A stretch of DNA of 64,000 nucleotides from G038396625 sp038396625. Its GTDB lineage: Bacteria > Bacillota > Clostridia > Peptostreptococcales > Thermotaleaceae. The notes beneath the pieces are model-generated. The model saw nothing but the letters and a program-made list of their open reading frames with translations. It was not told the DNA's origin and did not search any database. A program made the translations under genes and the position numbers. Positions 44,189 to 52,754 of this stretch are shown one piece after another. The number at the start of each line of letters is the position of its first letter. Within the stretch, counting starts at the first letter, position 1. The stretch is from positions 2,976,001 to 3,040,000 of the forward strand of contig CP121688.1 of the NCBI GenBank assembly GCA_038396625.1. Direction: 5' to 3'.

Positions 44189-45001
44189 ATGAAAAAGTTA
44201 CTTACATTAGGCCTTGTATTGATGCTTGTGTTATCATTATTCGCAGGTTGTGCACAAAAAACAGAAGCACCTGCTACAGAAACTGAAGCCCCCGCAACAG
44301 ATACAGTTTATACAGATGGTACTTATTTCGCCACCTACAGTCACATCGACAGTCATGGATGGAGACCCCAAGTAGAAATTACGATTGAAGATGGTAAAAT
44401 TACAAAAGCAATGATGGATTATGTAAAGCCTGATGGTAGTTTAAAGTCTAAGGATGAAAAATATGCTGAGACAATGAAAAGCAAATCAGGTACAGCACCT
44501 GCAGAAGCTTATGCCCAACTTAACGAGGATCTAGTAGCAAAACAAGATATTACAAAGGTTGACTCTGTTTCAGGCGCTACCCATTCGGCCGAATGGTTTG
44601 TTGAAATGACTACAGCTGCTTTAGAAAAAGCAAAAACTGGAGATACTTCAGAAACCGTTCTTCCTATGAACGATACTTATACAGCATCAGAAGCTGAATT
44701 TGATGATCATGGCTGGAAATCTGAAATTGCCATTACTTTTAAAGATGACAAAATTGCCGAAGTAGTTTATAATGAAGTTAATGATAAGGGCGAAAAGAAA
44801 AGAGAAAGTGAAGAATACAATACAAAAATGAAAGCCAAATCTGGTGTTTCTGCTGTTGATGCACAAACTGCTTTAGAAAAAGCATTCGTAGACAGCCAAG
44901 ACATTGAAGCTGTAGACGTTGTTTCAGGTGCAACAAGCACTTCTGAAAAATTCAAAGCTCTTGCAAAAGAAGCTATGGCAAAACGAGTAGCATATAAATA
45001 A
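44189..45001 (+). CDS. Flavinylated lipoprotein with two FMN-binding domains (PplA-like)
   Basis: A 270-residue lipoprotein. The start MKKLLTLG follows AAAGGAGG. Signal ends LFAGC with lipid Cys at residue 21; an acidic Ala/Thr/Glu linker follows. Two FMN-binding domains are present, about 40-150 and 160-270, each ending in the flavinylation motif: VDSVSGATHSAEWF and VDVVSGATSTSEKF, whose Thr takes FMN covalently. This is the layout of the Listeria extracellular electron-transfer lipoprotein PplA. The ApbE gene that attaches FMN follows. Divergent from UbiD/UbiA/UbiX, so electron flow from quinone to surface flavin is the natural model. Confidence 0.88.
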   Translation: MKKLLTLGLVLMLVLSLFAGCAQKTEAPATETEAPATDTVYTDGTYFATYSHIDSHGWRPQVEITIEDGKITKAMMDYVKPDGSLKSKDEKYAETMKSKSGTAPAEAYAQLNEDLVAKQDITKVDSVSGATHSAEWFVEMTTAALEKAKTGDTSETVLPMNDTYTASEAEFDDHGWKSEIAITFKDDKIAEVVYNEVNDKGEKKRESEEYNTKMKAKSGVSAVDAQTALEKAFVDSQDIEAVDVVSGATSTSEKFKALAKEAMAKRVAYK

Positions 45002-45022
45002 AATTTGTTCTTTAACAACTAT

Positions 45023-45055
45023 AAAGGCTTTAGAGATCTCTCTCTAGAGCCTTTT
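45023..45055 (+). terminator. Terminator between the FMN lipoprotein and apbE
   Basis: Stem AAGGCTTTAGAGA / TCTCTAGAGCCTT with one G-T pair, 6-base or smaller loop, then TTTC. It may be partial (attenuating) since apbE starts only 27 bases later. Confidence 0.65.
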
Positions 45056-45081
45056 CAATCTTTTATAATGGAGGATCATAC

Positions 45082-46125
45082 ATGTCTACTATACACAAAA
45101 AAATGACTTCTATTTCATTTATTCTTATTTTATGCCTCTCTCTATTCTCGGGATGTGCAAGCACAAAGCCTACAGAGCCTCAATCGAAAACCAATTTTTT
45201 TCTTGGTACGGTTGTTACCATAACGATTTATGACCATGCCTCCGAAGAAATATTTAATCAGGTTTTTGAAAGAATTCGAGACATAGAAAACAAGATGAGC
45301 ATGAATATAGCACAAAGTGAAGTAATGCAAATCAATGACCAAGCTGGTCACCACTTTGTTTCAGTATCTAAAGATACCTTTGATGTCATCCAAAAGGGAA
45401 TCTACTATAGTGAACTTTCCCAAGGAAAATTTGATATTAGCATTGGTCCTATTGTAAAGCTGTGGAATATTGGTTCAGAAGATGCGAGGATCCCCTCTTC
45501 CGAAGAGATTGCAGCAAAATTAAAATTGGTCAATTATAAGGATATTCTTCTAAATGAGACTGAGCAGAAGGTTATGCTGAAGGATCAAGACATGATGATT
45601 GACCTAGGCGGCATTGCAAAAGGATTTGTTGCGGATGAAGTTAGAACCATCCTACAAAATAACGGCGTAGAACATGCTATTATTAATCTTGGAGGAAATA
45701 TCTTTGCTTTAGGCAATAAGCCTAATGGCCAGCCATGGGCAGTAGGAATACAAAATCCTTTTGAACCTACTGGTACACCCCTAGGAGCTGTTAAAGTGGC
45801 AAATCAGTCTGTTGTAACCTCTGGGATTTATGAAAGGCTTTTAGAAAAGGATGGTAAAAAATATCATCATATCCTTAGTACTGAAACAGGGTATCCTATT
45901 GAAAATAATCTTGTAGGTGTTTCTATCATCACAGACCAGTCCACTGACGGTGATGGCCTTTCTACAACGATTTTTTCTCTTGGGCTGACGGAAGGAATGC
46001 AGCTTGTTGAAAAGCTTGATGGCGTAGACGCCCTATTTATTACAAAAGACTCAGAGATATATCCCACTTCGGGCATAAAGAATAATTTTCACTTATCGAA
46101 TGATGCTTTTACACTGAAAAAATAA
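45082..46125 (+). CDS. apbE: FAD:protein FMN transferase ApbE
   Basis: A 347-residue lipoprotein (LFSGC, lipid Cys 25) of the ApbE family, which transfers FMN from FAD to the Thr of SGAT motifs. Conserved blocks are FFLGTVVTITIY, IENKMSMN, GKFDISIGPIVKLWNIG, MIDLGGIAKGFVADEV, HAIINLGGNIFALG and the C-terminal HHILSTETGYPIENNLVGVSIIT plus DGLSTTIFSLG metal site. GGAGG precedes the ATG. It directly follows the two-domain FMN lipoprotein, its obvious substrate. Confidence 0.95.
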   Translation: MSTIHKKMTSISFILILCLSLFSGCASTKPTEPQSKTNFFLGTVVTITIYDHASEEIFNQVFERIRDIENKMSMNIAQSEVMQINDQAGHHFVSVSKDTFDVIQKGIYYSELSQGKFDISIGPIVKLWNIGSEDARIPSSEEIAAKLKLVNYKDILLNETEQKVMLKDQDMMIDLGGIAKGFVADEVRTILQNNGVEHAIINLGGNIFALGNKPNGQPWAVGIQNPFEPTGTPLGAVKVANQSVVTSGIYERLLEKDGKKYHHILSTETGYPIENNLVGVSIITDQSTDGDGLSTTIFSLGLTEGMQLVEKLDGVDALFITKDSEIYPTSGIKNNFHLSNDAFTLKK

Positions 46126-46289
46126 GAATAGAATCCTCATCCTCTGCGGTGTGGATTTTATCCTTATTTTTATGCTGCTCCTCTTTTCTCTTGTCCCCAA
46201 TCCCATCATTGTTGGTGTTCTCAAAAATACCCTGTAATTTTATTCTTTTGATTAAGGAAAGCCAGTTTTTAAAGTCCTTCGTTTTTTAT

Positions 46290-47417
46290 TTACACACCTA
46301 TTTCTTTTATTCTTCTTTCAATTTCTTGTGCAGCTCTTTTATCCTTTTTTCTCAAACGCTTGATATACTGCTTTATATCACCATCAAATTCAAAGCTCTG
46401 CTGAAACAATATAGTCTCTAAAACTTGTCTCACCTTGTTGATCACAAAATCCTCATCATATTCACCAATATGATTTGTCAAATAATCGATGACCATACTT
46501 AAGCTGTCAATTACTTTTTTTTCTTCAAAACTTCTTCTCAATTTTTCTGTCAGATCTTTTTCATCCTCTGAAAATACATATTCTCCTTTTTGAACAGCAT
46601 CTTGCATTATCTTTTTTGCATAGCCTATCATACACTGCTTTCCTTGACATCTTCCACAGTGCACTTCACCTAAGCATATGGCTTTTACCGATTCCTGAAT
46701 CTGATAGGCATGTTCATACAAGGTTGCGGCTACCTCTTGAAGAACTGATTTTTTTCCTTGTTTTCTTGCCTTTAATGTAGGCTTTATAATTATATATACA
46801 CTAATAGATATGATACTTAGTAATATGACAATATTAATAGGAGTTATGTATATGCTTGGTACAGACGTATAGAGTTTTCCTAAACCAAATAACATAAATA
46901 TCCCCGCAGAACCTATTTTTATCGTAAACGCAGGAATTTTATCACCAATTTTGCTACCAACAAAAATTCCTAAAGCACTGGTCAATACCATTCCTGATAC
47001 CGTTCCAATTAAAATAAATATGGGTGCACGTGCATCTGCAGCTAAGGTTATGGCTGCGAGCTGGGTCTTATCTCCTAATTCACCGATAAAAAAAGCTGTT
47101 GCAACAGTCAATACGGGACCAAATCTTTTTATTGCACTTTCTTCCTCTTCTTCTTCATCCTCCTTTAATGTCCATAAGGCAAAACCAATAAATAAAAAAC
47201 CTGCAATGATTTGAATCATATTGATTGGTATGACATTCGATAAATACGCTCCTAAGATCACTGCAATACCATGATTCAAAATAACACCGATGAGTATACC
47301 TATTAATACCTTTGAGATTGGAAACTGGGTTGCAAATGCCATAGCTAAAATTTGTGTTTTATCTCCCATTTCCGCCATAAAAATAAGCAATAATGATTTT
47401 GATAATTCTTGTAGCAT
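46290..47417 (-). CDS. GDT1/UPF0016-family manganese exporter with Cys-rich C-terminal extension
   Basis: A 375-residue membrane protein. The two signature repeats of the GDT1/UPF0016 family, EMGDKTQILAMAFATQF near the N-terminus and ELGDKTQLAAITLAADA about residue 105, form the cation path. Six or seven membrane segments end near residue 215. The last 160 residues are a cytoplasmic extension with CLGEVHCGRCQGKQC (CxxC-type metal site) and a charged helical tail, which typical family members (about 200 residues) lack. The gene lies behind a manganese riboswitch, so Mn export or homeostasis is likely. GGGAGGA precedes the ATG. Confidence 0.88.
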   Translation of the reverse strand: MLQELSKSLLLIFMAEMGDKTQILAMAFATQFPISKVLIGILIGVILNHGIAVILGAYLSNVIPINMIQIIAGFLFIGFALWTLKEDEEEEEESAIKRFGPVLTVATAFFIGELGDKTQLAAITLAADARAPIFILIGTVSGMVLTSALGIFVGSKIGDKIPAFTIKIGSAGIFMLFGLGKLYTSVPSIYITPINIVILLSIISISVYIIIKPTLKARKQGKKSVLQEVAATLYEHAYQIQESVKAICLGEVHCGRCQGKQCMIGYAKKIMQDAVQKGEYVFSEDEKDLTEKLRRSFEEKKVIDSLSMVIDYLTNHIGEYDEDFVINKVRQVLETILFQQSFEFDGDIKQYIKRLRKKDKRAAQEIERRIKEIGV

Positions 47418-47555
47418 TCATTTTCCTCCCTTATACTAGTAGTCTTAACAATTTAATTATTAGGCTACTAGTTACTTTCTCACAATTTTTGATGCTCTAA
47501 ACCTTTTACGCTTATATACTATATTTTGGAAAATATTGTGTATTTACTAATGCAC

Positions 47556-47626
47556 GAAAAAAAGCGAAACCATTAACTTAGCAAAGCTTTAGAAACCAGG
47601 TAGCTTTACTAAGCCAAAAGTCTCGC
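47556..47626 (-). terminator. Mn-riboswitch terminator hairpin
   Basis: Read leftward, AGCGAGACTTTTGGCTTAG pairs with CTAAGTTAATGGTTTCGCT around an inner stem (AAAGCT with AGCTTT), followed by TTTTTTTC. The 5' arm uses the 3' end of the aptamer, so Mn-bound aptamer and terminator exclude each other; this is the expression platform. Confidence 0.8.
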
Positions 47627-47725
47627 TCCTTAAGATTCGCAACTTAAGTAAATAGGACCAGGTATATAACCAGTATGTTGATCCTATTTGTGATTGTGCA
47701 TCACAGCTACTCCCTTTTAGCATTC
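47611..47725 (-). ncRNA. yybP-ykoY manganese riboswitch
   Basis: Read on the minus strand, the aptamer opens with AAAAGGGAGTAGC (consensus AAAGGGGAGUAGC), continues with two internal stems (AAATAGGATC / GGTCCTATTT and others), and closes with GGAGCGAGACTTTTG (consensus GCAAGACCUUUG). This is the class that senses Mn2+ and often precedes GDT1 or TerC-type exporters. It lies 190 bases upstream of the GDT1-like gene and is followed by an overlapping terminator. The remaining part of the 401-base gap, 47726-47818, holds only AT-rich sequence. Confidence 0.85.
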
Positions 47726-47818
47726 TTCACAATAAATACTATATCATATATAATTATTCTAGACAATCTTATTTTACAATATCTCCCTATAGATTCATTG
47801 TGGCAGTCTTATAGACAA

Positions 47819-49207
47819 TCATCCTTCCATTGATTTTGGAATTTTTATTGTGAAAATACTGCCCTTTCCGATTTCGCTTTCTACAGTAATTTTCCCTCCA
47901 TGGGCTTCAATCAATGTTTTGGTAATGGTCAATCCAATTCCTGCTCCACCAGTTTCTCTACTTCTTGAAGCCTCTCCTCGATAAAATCTTTCAAAAATAT
48001 GGGATAGATCTTCTTTGGAAATTCCTATTCCTTCATCTTTCACAGAAAAAAGGATTTCTTTTTCATTAAATTTGAGTACAACTTCAACTTTTCCCTCTTG
48101 TTTGGAATATTTATAAGCATTGGAAAGCAGATTAAACATAATTTGTTTGATTTTATCTTTATCCATAAGAACTTCAATACCTGGTGTAATATTGGTTAAA
48201 ATCTCCATATTCTTTTTTTTGTACTGGGGCTGAAAGGTTTCTATGACTCTCTGAATTACTGCTGATAAATTAAAATTCGTTTTGTTTAAGTGCAAATTTG
48301 CCTGTTCTAATCGTGCCAAGTCTTGTAAATTATCGACCATTTTTGTTAAACGTAATATTTCTTCATGGCAGCTCTCAAACCTTTCTACTGTTGGTTCCCA
48401 CACGCCATCCATTAAAGCCTCTACATGGGTTTGCAGCGTAGTAAGAGGGGTACGAATCTCATGAGCCATGTCAGAAGTCATTCTTTTTCTAAGCATTTCT
48501 TGCTGTTGTAATGTTTCAGCAAGATAGTTCATAGATGTAGAAAGTTCATGAATTTCTTTTGTGTTGAAATTTCCTTCCGATCGTATGGTCAAATTCCCGT
48601 CTCTCATCTGATTTGCAACCTTTGTTATTTTTACAAGAGGCGTTGTTAATTCCCTAGACAATATCAAACTAATTCCAAATGCAAAGACAATAGCAGCCAC
48701 AATAGAAATAAAAAATGCTTGATTTAGTGTATCTTTAAAACCTATGTCCCGTTCTGTTGTATTCCATTCTCCAAAATATCCGATTATAAGGGTTCCTATT
48801 TCTTGTTGATTTTTAACAATACTAAATTTTTCCTCCATATACTCTCCTAAGGATCTCCCCATTCTTCGGTTCATCATAGACCCCATCATTTTTTTATGAA
48901 TGAGGTGTGCTTGTCCTGATGAAAAAATTTCATTACCATCACCATCATTAATCTGTATATATAAATCTTCTAACATGGCATACCTTTGGATTTCACCTTC
49001 ATTTAATTTACCCTCTGGATCTTGTGGATCATACAATTCTTCTACAAGTTTTTTTACTTTATTAATCTTTTCTTTGTGAACATTTAATAAATATTCATCA
49101 AATCTTGTATCAATCATATAGTTAGCAATAAAACTAGTAATAAGAATCGCAGCCAGTACTGCTAGTAAAAAACTAAAAACCAATTTTTTCGCTAAGGAAA
49201 TTTTCAT
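47819..49207 (-). CDS. Sensor histidine kinase (BaeS/CpxA-like)
   Basis: A 462-residue membrane kinase. TM1 is residues 8-28, an extracellular sensor spans about 30-162, TM2 about 163-184, then HAMP. The phospho-accepting His is 249 (SDMAHEIRTPLTTLQTHVEAL), followed by N, G1 and G2 boxes (NLLSNAYKYS, DEGIGI, TGGAGIGLTI). The sensor contains a Met-rich stretch, HLIHKKMMGSMMNRRMG, which could bind metal such as copper; that is inference. The ATG overlaps the regulator stop by four bases (ATGA). Confidence 0.93.
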   Translation of the reverse strand: MKISLAKKLVFSFLLAVLAAILITSFIANYMIDTRFDEYLLNVHKEKINKVKKLVEELYDPQDPEGKLNEGEIQRYAMLEDLYIQINDGDGNEIFSSGQAHLIHKKMMGSMMNRRMGRSLGEYMEEKFSIVKNQQEIGTLIIGYFGEWNTTERDIGFKDTLNQAFFISIVAAIVFAFGISLILSRELTTPLVKITKVANQMRDGNLTIRSEGNFNTKEIHELSTSMNYLAETLQQQEMLRKRMTSDMAHEIRTPLTTLQTHVEALMDGVWEPTVERFESCHEEILRLTKMVDNLQDLARLEQANLHLNKTNFNLSAVIQRVIETFQPQYKKKNMEILTNITPGIEVLMDKDKIKQIMFNLLSNAYKYSKQEGKVEVVLKFNEKEILFSVKDEGIGISKEDLSHIFERFYRGEASRSRETGGAGIGLTITKTLIEAHGGKITVESEIGKGSIFTIKIPKSMEG

Positions 49208-49902
49208 TTTGCCCCTCCAAATTTATACCCCACGCCATATACAGTCACAATATACTCTGGTTTTCTAGGATTATCTTCTATTTTATGTCGAATGTTTTTA
49301 ATATGGGTATCAATTGTTCTGTCAAATCCATCATAATCCATGCCAAAAGCATTTTCTAGTAGCTGCTCTCTTGTAAAAACCTGTCCGGGATTGATCAAGA
49401 ATACATTGAGCAGTTTGAACTCATTAGGTGTTAAATTCACCCTCTCTCCTTTTTTCTTTGCCTCAAATTTTTTTACATCTACTTCTAAATCCCCATCATT
49501 AAAAGTAAAACAATCTGCAAGAGGACCTTGGTCCCGATAAGCCCTGCGCATCAAAGCCCTCACTCTTCCCACCAATTCTCTAGGGCTAAAGGGCTTTGTC
49601 AAATAATCATCTGCTCCAATAGCTAATCCTTCAATTTTCTCATCCTCTTCATTTTTTGCTGTAAGCATAATAATGGGAATATCTGAAGAAGTTCTAATCT
49701 TGCTGCATACTTCTTCTCCTGATATTTTGGGTAACATAAGATCTAAAACAATTAAATGGATTCTTTCCTTCTCAAATAATGTCAGTGCTTTCTCTCCATC
49801 CATGGCCAATAGCACTTCATATCCTTCTTTTTTTAAATAAGCTTTGACTACTTCTAAAATTTTAGGTTCATCATCTACCACCAATATTCGTTGGTTTTCC
49901 AT
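49204..49902 (-). CDS. OmpR/PhoB-family response regulator
   Basis: A 232-residue regulator. The start MENQRILVVDD is preferred (GAGGTG seven bases upstream) over a GTG three codons earlier. Receiver with acidic pair DD, phospho-Asp at 54 (HLIVLDLMLPKISG), Thr in IMLTAKNEEDE and Lys in TKPFSPREL. The C-terminal winged helix (LTPNEFKLLNVFLINPGQVFT, FDRTIDTHIKNIRHKIED) binds tandem repeats. Its probable targets are the two identical operators upstream of the SHOCT genes and the secreted DUF2680-like gene. Confidence 0.95.
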   Translation of the reverse strand: MENQRILVVDDEPKILEVVKAYLKKEGYEVLLAMDGEKALTLFEKERIHLIVLDLMLPKISGEEVCSKIRTSSDIPIIMLTAKNEEDEKIEGLAIGADDYLTKPFSPRELVGRVRALMRRAYRDQGPLADCFTFNDGDLEVDVKKFEAKKKGERVNLTPNEFKLLNVFLINPGQVFTREQLLENAFGMDYDGFDRTIDTHIKNIRHKIEDNPRKPEYIVTVYGVGYKFGGAK

Positions 49903-49980
49903 GGCTGACACCTCTTTATTTTTTCTGTCCTTATTCTATTTTTTCATGATCTCTATCCTTTGTAAAGAATATTTTCTTTT

Positions 49981-50014
49981 AAAAATAGCTAGAGTCTGAC
50001 CTCTAGCTATTTTT
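49981..50014 (-). terminator. Terminator of the SHOCT gene pair
   Basis: Perfect 14-bp stem AAAAATAGCTAGAG / CTCTAGCTATTTTT, loop TCTGAC. The stop codon of the SHOCT gene lies inside the stem. It separates the SHOCT pair from the two-component genes. Confidence 0.88.
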
Positions 50015-50234
50015 CCCTTAATATTTTTTTCTTCTGCATATATTCCTGCTCATTGATTTCTCCATTTGCAAATTTTTCATCTAGTTTTTCCAATGTATGT
50101 TTTCTATGATACCCATTATTTTTTAGCAGTTTTGTCATCCAGACAATCAGTCCGACGGTAATCACAATTCCTAAACCCATTCTGAGGAACATCCAAATGC
50201 CCCATCCTGTGTAGCCAAATCCGTATCCACACAT
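50007..50234 (-). CDS. SHOCT-domain membrane mini-protein
   Basis: 75 residues. The second of two in-frame ATGs is chosen since AGGAGG lies 9 bases before it and only 3 before the first. A Gly/Met/aromatic-rich N-terminus (MCGYGFGYTGWGIWMF) leads into one membrane segment (MGLGIVITVGLIVWM), and the C-terminus is a SHOCT motif, LEKLDEKFANGEINEQEYMQKKKIL. Such proteins are often metal- or stress-linked but their role is unknown. It follows the first SHOCT gene by 13 bases. Confidence 0.8.
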   Translation of the reverse strand: MCGYGFGYTGWGIWMFLRMGLGIVITVGLIVWMTKLLKNNGYHRKHTLEKLDEKFANGEINEQEYMQKKKILREK

Positions 50235-50247
50235 GCTCATTATCCTC

Positions 50248-50427
50248 CTATCGTCTTATTAAATCTTTTTTATGTTTGTAGGCTTCTTCTGTAATTTCAC
50301 CATTTATAAGCTTTTCATCTAATATTTGCAACGCATTCTTTTCATTTCTCCCATACATATATTGATGATGGTCTCTAGAAAAATATAAAACAATCAAAAT
50401 CAGGATTGGTATCCATAAAAACATCAT
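50248..50427 (-). CDS. SHOCT-domain membrane mini-protein
   Basis: 59 residues starting MMFLWIPILILIVLYFS, a single membrane segment, with HHQYMYGRN next to it and a SHOCT motif ILDEKLINGEITEEAYKHKKDLI at the end. GGGAG lies 8 bases before the chosen ATG; an in-frame GTG three codons upstream overlaps that site. First gene of the pair under the tandem operator at 50480-50500. Confidence 0.78.
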   Translation of the reverse strand: MMFLWIPILILIVLYFSRDHHQYMYGRNEKNALQILDEKLINGEITEEAYKHKKDLIRR

Positions 50428-50467
50428 ATAGTTCACTCCCTTCTTTCATGTCCTTTCTGTTAGACTT

Positions 50468-50500
50468 ATTCTATCAAAGAATTATGAAGAAATTATGAAG
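50468..50500 (-). promoter_or_regulatory. Tandem operator and promoter of the SHOCT pair
   Basis: On the minus strand two identical CTTCATAATT repeats lie one base apart (50500-50491 and 50489-50480), an 11-bp period. Six bases later comes a -10-like TAGAAT (50473-50468). The repeats replace the -35 box, the usual layout for activation by OmpR/PhoB regulators. The same design is found at 52681-52713. Confidence 0.65.
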
Positions 50501-50593
50501 GTAGGTGTATCAAATGCCATCTTTAATATTCTATTTTAGTTTAAATATTCTAGAGCAATTCAAGCGATTCACATTTTATTTTAAAAATAATTT

Positions 50594-50633
50594 AAGGAGC
50601 AAACAAAATAGATGTTCTATTTGCCTACTCCTT
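50594..50633 (-). terminator. Probable terminator after the chemoreceptor
   Basis: Imperfect hairpin with outer arms AAGGAG and CTCCTT and inner arms ATAGA and TCTAT. Read leftward it is followed by AAATTATTTTT. It lies about 35 bases past the stop. Confidence 0.5.
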
Positions 50634-50667
50634 TTCAATCTGCTTATTGTGATTACAATATCTGTAA

Positions 50668-52446
50668 TTAATTCACCTTAAAACTTCCAACCAAAGCGTT
50701 CAGTTGCTGTGCCAAGTTCATTTGTTCTTCTGCAACTTTTGCGGTAGTGTCCATGGCTTGATTTACTTCATTGGTATTCATGGATATCTCTTGGGAACTT
50801 GCTGTTGTTTGTTCAATGGAACTGGATACAGTTTCCATGGCTTCACTTACTTGCTCCATAGAAGTCAGTATTTTTTCAGCACTGTCAACAAATTCCTCAA
50901 CAATTTCATTAACGCGTTTTGCATCTTGTGTATATTGTTCTCCTGTTTTCATAAAAGCTTTATAGTCTTCATTTACTTTATCATTCATAAAGGCTAAGAT
51001 ATCTTCCATATTATGAGATAATTCTTTTACCGCATCCTTCACACTAGCAATAATAGGTTTTACTTCTGCCACTGTACTGGAGGACTGTTCAGCTAATTTC
51101 CTTACTTCTTCAGCCACAACTGCAAAGCCTCGGCCATGTTCTCCTGCCCTTGCAGCCTCTATTGCCGCGTTTAAAGCCAATAAATTTGTTTGCTCTGCAA
51201 TTTGGGATATAACATTGGATATTTCTTCAATTTTTGAAACGACTTTTGTTTTTTCAATGGCCTTTAAGATACTTACTTGCTTTTCCTCATATACACTATT
51301 GGCAATCTCTATGGCAGCTTGTACATTTTTCCTTGTTTCTTCTGCTTGTAGTTCTATATTCTTTGCTGCTTTTTGTCCTTCACTTGATTTTTCTACCAAT
51401 CCCATGATCGCATTCGTAACCTCTTGTGAAGAACTATTGACTTCCTCCATAGATGCACTACTCTCTTCCATCCCCGCTGCAATTTCTTGTGTCATTGCAG
51501 CAGTATTCTGAGATTGTGCTGATATTTCTTCCGTGGTTGCCGAAAGTTCTTCTGACGATTCAGCAATCGTATGGGCAGTATTTTTTATATGTGTTACTAA
51601 ATTTTGGATTCTATCCACAAATAAATTAAAATTATTGGCAAGTTCACCTATCTCATCTTTAGAGTAGACCGTAAGTCTTTTTGTTAAATCACCTTCTCCT
51701 TCTGCGATGTCTTTTAACATATCAGAAGTTTTGATAATAGGCTTGCTAATGATCCGAGCAAGCCACATTCCTAAGAAGACTGAAGTCAATACACTTGCAA
51801 TAATTGTCATGCCCACACGTTTTACTGTATCCTCATATTTTTTCTTTCCCTTTTCCTTTGCATTGTCTGCGATTTCCATATTTGTATCAATAATCTGATT
51901 CAATCTGATTTCAGCCAGTTGAAAAAATTCATAATTCTTGATTGACAGTTCCATTACTTTTTTATCTATTGCTTGAACTGCTGTATCATCCGCTGCAATC
52001 CCTGAGGCAATTGCTTGATCTCTTTCTTTCGCTGCTGCTACAACTTTTTGATTCCCTTCTTTCCAGGTATTCCACCTACCAACAAATTTATTCCACAGCT
52101 CCCTTTCTTTGTCTGTTTGGGGAAGAGCTGCATATATTTTCCACGCTGCATCAGCTCTTATAAAAGCTTTTTCAATATCATTATATTGTTTTTGTCGATT
52201 AGCACCTGTTATATCTTTACCATTAATCAGCCCACGTTCACTAGCTAGAACAGCAGTTTGAGCTTCACTAATAATCAATAAATTTTCAACACTGGGTAGA
52301 CGAACCTCTGCGATTTCTCTCTGTTTTTCCATGATATCTGCCATTGCGTTATAGGCCGTATACCCTAAAAATCCTGTAACCATAGACATAAAAATAAAAC
52401 CTAATAATATCTTTGTACCAATCTTCCTACTCTTCAATGATTTCAT
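50668..52446 (-). CDS. Methyl-accepting chemotaxis protein with 4-helix-bundle sensor
   Basis: A 592-residue chemoreceptor. TM1 is about residues 12-32 (KILLGFIFMSMVTGFLGYTAY), the sensor about 35-200 is all helical and matches the 4HB type (LPSVENLLIISEAQTAVLASERGL), TM2 about 210-230, then HAMP and the signalling hairpin with EQTNLLALNAAIEAARAGEHGRGF in outline. The methylation helices contain repeated Glu/Gln pairs. Ligand unknown. AGGAGGG precedes the ATG. Confidence 0.92.
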   Translation of the reverse strand: MKSLKSRKIGTKILLGFIFMSMVTGFLGYTAYNAMADIMEKQREIAEVRLPSVENLLIISEAQTAVLASERGLINGKDITGANRQKQYNDIEKAFIRADAAWKIYAALPQTDKERELWNKFVGRWNTWKEGNQKVVAAAKERDQAIASGIAADDTAVQAIDKKVMELSIKNYEFFQLAEIRLNQIIDTNMEIADNAKEKGKKKYEDTVKRVGMTIIASVLTSVFLGMWLARIISKPIIKTSDMLKDIAEGEGDLTKRLTVYSKDEIGELANNFNLFVDRIQNLVTHIKNTAHTIAESSEELSATTEEISAQSQNTAAMTQEIAAGMEESSASMEEVNSSSQEVTNAIMGLVEKSSEGQKAAKNIELQAEETRKNVQAAIEIANSVYEEKQVSILKAIEKTKVVSKIEEISNVISQIAEQTNLLALNAAIEAARAGEHGRGFAVVAEEVRKLAEQSSSTVAEVKPIIASVKDAVKELSHNMEDILAFMNDKVNEDYKAFMKTGEQYTQDAKRVNEIVEEFVDSAEKILTSMEQVSEAMETVSSSIEQTTASSQEISMNTNEVNQAMDTTAKVAEEQMNLAQQLNALVGSFKVN

Positions 52447-52680
52447 ACGGTGACATCCCTCCTAAGTAAATATGCAATTCATATTTGAATCATTTTATTT
52501 TCGTCCAATTTCGACAATTTATTGTACATTTCTACATATTTATCCATTTTCCTTCATAACCGCAATAAAAAACTTTATGATATTTTTTTAACAACTCTAA
52601 TACCAAAGCTATATTTATAAATAAAGTCGTTTATACAGGTAAATACAATTCTTCTTTATTCTTTTTACTAAATGAACGAT

Positions 52681-52713
52681 CTTCATAATTCCTTCATATT
52701 CTTATCCTATAAT
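52681..52713 (+). promoter_or_regulatory. Tandem operator and promoter of the DUF2680-like gene
   Basis: CTTCATAATT at 52681-52690 and CTTCATATTC at 52692-52701, one base apart, are followed after six bases by a perfect -10 TATAAT at 52708-52713. Spacing and sequence match the SHOCT operator. The rest of the 308-base gap from 52447 is AT-rich promoter DNA with nothing else recognisable. Confidence 0.65.
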
Positions 52714-52754
52714 CATCTTGTAAACAAAACTTATTTATTAAGGAGGAATTTTAG

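Noticed and set aside
44189..46125. Rnf/Nqr complex because of FMN-binding domains
   Set aside because: No RnfA-E or NqrA-F genes are adjacent, and the protein has a lipobox and two FMN domains, which fits a PplA-like lipoprotein better than RnfG.
46126..46289. A small gene or terminator between apbE and the GDT1-like gene
   Set aside because: Only weak complementarity and an open frame without a ribosome site were found.
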